Positions 62,965-64,000 of a stretch of 64,000 nt of DNA are shown one piece after another. The position numbers and the translations under genes were made by a program. Positions within the stretch are counted from its first letter, which is position 1, and every line of letters starts with the position of its first letter. The DNA comes from Flammeovirgaceae bacterium UBA5585 (lineage in GTDB: Bacteria; Bacteroidota; Bacteroidia; Cytophagales; Cyclobacteriaceae). Under the pieces are notes generated by a model. It ran no database searches, was not told the DNA's origin, and was given only the letters and a program-made list of their open reading frames with translations. The DNA is taken from the NCBI GenBank assembly GCA_002425185.1, contig DILT01000013.1, forward strand, positions 62,001 through 126,000, read 5' to 3'.

Positions 62965-63168
62965 TTAAGCCTGAAGCTTCAGACTTCGATCAGTTTTCAA
63001 CGCCTTGCGAATCTCCTTCATAGCCTCGCGTTTAAAGCGTTTGTACTGACTTTCGTCTTTCGAAGCAACCAGCATATTTTTTATGTATGCCAGTACTTTT
63101 TCCGACTGCGATTGATCCAAGGCGTCCAGTGACTCCAGAATCTGAAGTTTTTGGGTGGCTGTTGTCAT
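62965..63168 (-). CDS. Small helical antitoxin-like protein
   Basis: 67 residues, charged: an N-terminal part TTATQKLQILESLDALDQSQSEKVLAYIKNML and a basic tail (KRFKREAMKEIRKALKTDRSLKLQA). Such peptides in Bacteroidota are often annotated as hypothetical proteins or as antitoxins of ParE/RelE-type toxins. No toxin gene lies next to it. A large inverted repeat (63182-63227) sits directly upstream. Antitoxin function is a guess from form and setting. Confidence 0.6.
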   Translation of the reverse strand: MTTATQKLQILESLDALDQSQSEKVLAYIKNMLVASKDESQYKRFKREAMKEIRKALKTDRSLKLQA

Positions 63169-63181
63169 CGATTTAGTGGTT

Positions 63182-63227
63182 GTTACAGTAAATATAACGT
63201 TTATCTGTCAGAAAAGTTTACTGTAAC
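63182..63227. promoter_or_regulatory. Inverted repeat upstream of the antitoxin-like gene
   Basis: Perfect 11-bp arms GTTACAGTAAA (63182-63192) and TTTACTGTAAC (63217-63227) separated by 24 bases, 14 bases before the ATG at 63168 on the minus strand. Likely a two-site operator over the promoter, or alternatively an RNA hairpin. Confidence 0.6.
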
Positions 63228-63356
63228 CCATTGATAATGAAATGTTAAAGGTTAAATAACATGCCGAAAGGACATGGTTTTAGTACTATTCAATGATGAA
63301 AGAGGGGTTTCTTATTGGCTCATAGGCCAGGCGCTGGTACGGTGCAGTATTATGCT

Positions 63357-64000
63357 TTACTGATGAAAAGACTTCGAAACAAAGTTGAAAACCTCCGGCA
63401 AAGCTGTGCGCCAGTAATCCCAGTTATGGATTCCTTCACGAACCCTAAATTCGTGCGGAACTTTCTTGTCGATTAAAATTGAATGAAGCTCCATGTTACC
63501 TTTAATCAGGAAGTCTTTGTCACCACAATCAATATAGTACTTCACTTTTTTCAGGTCATCGGCCTGGGCATCGTTAACCAATGAAAGTATCCAGTTCTTT
63601 TTCAAATGATCAGTTACCCTGGTCTCCCCTTTATTTTTACCATAGGGAGGCCCAAACACATTATCCCAGCTTTCATCAGGCATGTTAACCAACTCATCGC
63701 GGGTGAAAATACCGGCACTTAGTGGCGCGGCAACGGCAAAAAGGTTGGGGTACTTAACGGCCATAATCATAGTGCCATGCCCGCCCATGGAAAGGCCGGC
63801 TATACCACGATAACGTTTCTCTGCTCGTGTGCGCAACGAAGCATCAATATGTGGGATAAACTCCTTGATAAAAAAATCTTCATACTTCACTTTTCCATCG
63901 GCACTGTTAATATACCAGCTTACCCCGCCATCGGGCATGGCAATAATCATGGAAGTCATTTCCATATTCTGCAGTTGCTTGTCGGCAATTGCTTTTACTT
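63357..64000 (-). CDS. Putative esterase (S-formylglutathione hydrolase/FrmB-like), 5' end outside window
   Basis: The frame continues upstream through the window edge, so the ATG at 63965 is probably internal; the visible 200-plus residues are the C-terminal part. Alpha/beta hydrolase elements: PHIDASLRTRAEKRYRGIAGLSMGGHGTMIMAVKYPNLF (nucleophile Ser in GLSMGG), the acidic YYIDCGDKDFLI and the His in REGIHNWDYW. Resembles the esterase D/acetyl xylan esterase group. Whether it is secreted cannot be seen. Confidence 0.85.
   Translation of the reverse strand, partial: VKAIADKQLQNMEMTSMIIAMPDGGVSWYINSADGKVKYEDFFIKEFIPHIDASLRTRAEKRYRGIAGLSMGGHGTMIMAVKYPNLFAVAAPLSAGIFTRDELVNMPDESWDNVFGPPYGKNKGETRVTDHLKKNWILSLVNDAQADDLKKVKYYIDCGDKDFLIKGNMELHSILIDKKVPHEFRVREGIHNWDYWRTALPEVFNFVSKSFHQ

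Noticed and set aside
1..64000. CRISPR arrays, rRNA, tRNA, insertion sequences or integrase genes
   Set aside because: No regularly spaced repeats, transposase or integrase motifs, or rRNA-like sequence were found by reading through the window.

Overview
The window is a gene-dense piece (over 90% coding, no gap above about 290 bases) of a Bacteroidota chromosome, most likely of the order Cytophagales. Supporting signs are type IX secretion (T9SS) core genes gldK-L-M-N, sprF/porP-like and sprE/porW-like; secreted proteins ending in T9SS sorting domains; Bacteroidota -7 promoter boxes (TAnnTTTG); an ATP synthase operon without atpD/atpC; and RsbU/V/W-type partner-switching proteins. Genus cannot be fixed from sequence alone. 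I see no rRNA, tRNA, CRISPR array, insertion sequence or prophage. This is ordinary core chromosome with a few accessory spots.

Layout. 1-0.7 kb: 3' end of a T9SS cargo gene. 0.8-10.5 kb, minus strand: guaB, an SpoIIE-type phosphatase, a STAS protein and an RsbW-like kinase (one partner-switching module), three periplasmic SurA/parvulin-related proteins in overlapping order, and a MoxR ATPase. 10.6-17 kb, plus strand: rlpA-like gene, then a TetR-controlled type I export operon (TetR, ABC protein, HlyD, TolC). The ABC protein's nucleotide-binding domain has an intact Walker A but altered signature, Walker B and H-loop motifs. 17-26 kb: VIT1-like transporter, Tat-lipoprotein amine oxidase, NadR-like kinase, class V aminotransferase, small membrane proteins, M20 hydrolase, VTT protein, GNAT-like protein, PAS histidine kinase. 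26.5-33.5 kb, minus strand: M23 peptidase, bactofilin, AtpZ/AtpI-like proteins and atpB-E-F-H-A-G, with hairpins on both sides of atpE.

33.6-40.3 kb, plus strand: sprE-like lipoprotein, penicillin-binding protein 1A and uvrC. 40.3-46 kb, minus strand: gldK-L-M-N preceded by sprF. Together these supply the T9SS motor (GldLM), the periplasmic ring (GldKN), the SprE/PorW factor and a PorP-like protein; T9SS cargo lies at both 1-0.7 kb and 53-54.5 kb. 46-50 kb: heme genes (uroporphyrinogen-III synthase, DUF4271 membrane protein, HemW-like), cyclase-family protein, TerB-like protein. 50.2-52.3 kb: LytS/LytTR two-component pair with a small membrane protein. 52.6-54.8 kb: cysteine-containing secreted protein and T9SS cargo separated by a 14-bp perfect hairpin. 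54.8-64 kb: uvrA, Uma2 protein, aldo/keto reductase, glutamate dehydrogenase, lipoprotein, RluD-like pseudouridine synthase, a hairpin-rich intergenic stretch, an antitoxin-like small gene with an inverted repeat upstream, and a partial esterase.

Start sites were moved from the longest possible ORF where signal peptides, promoter boxes or overlaps argued for it. All family assignments rest on reading motifs by eye; no database search was run.
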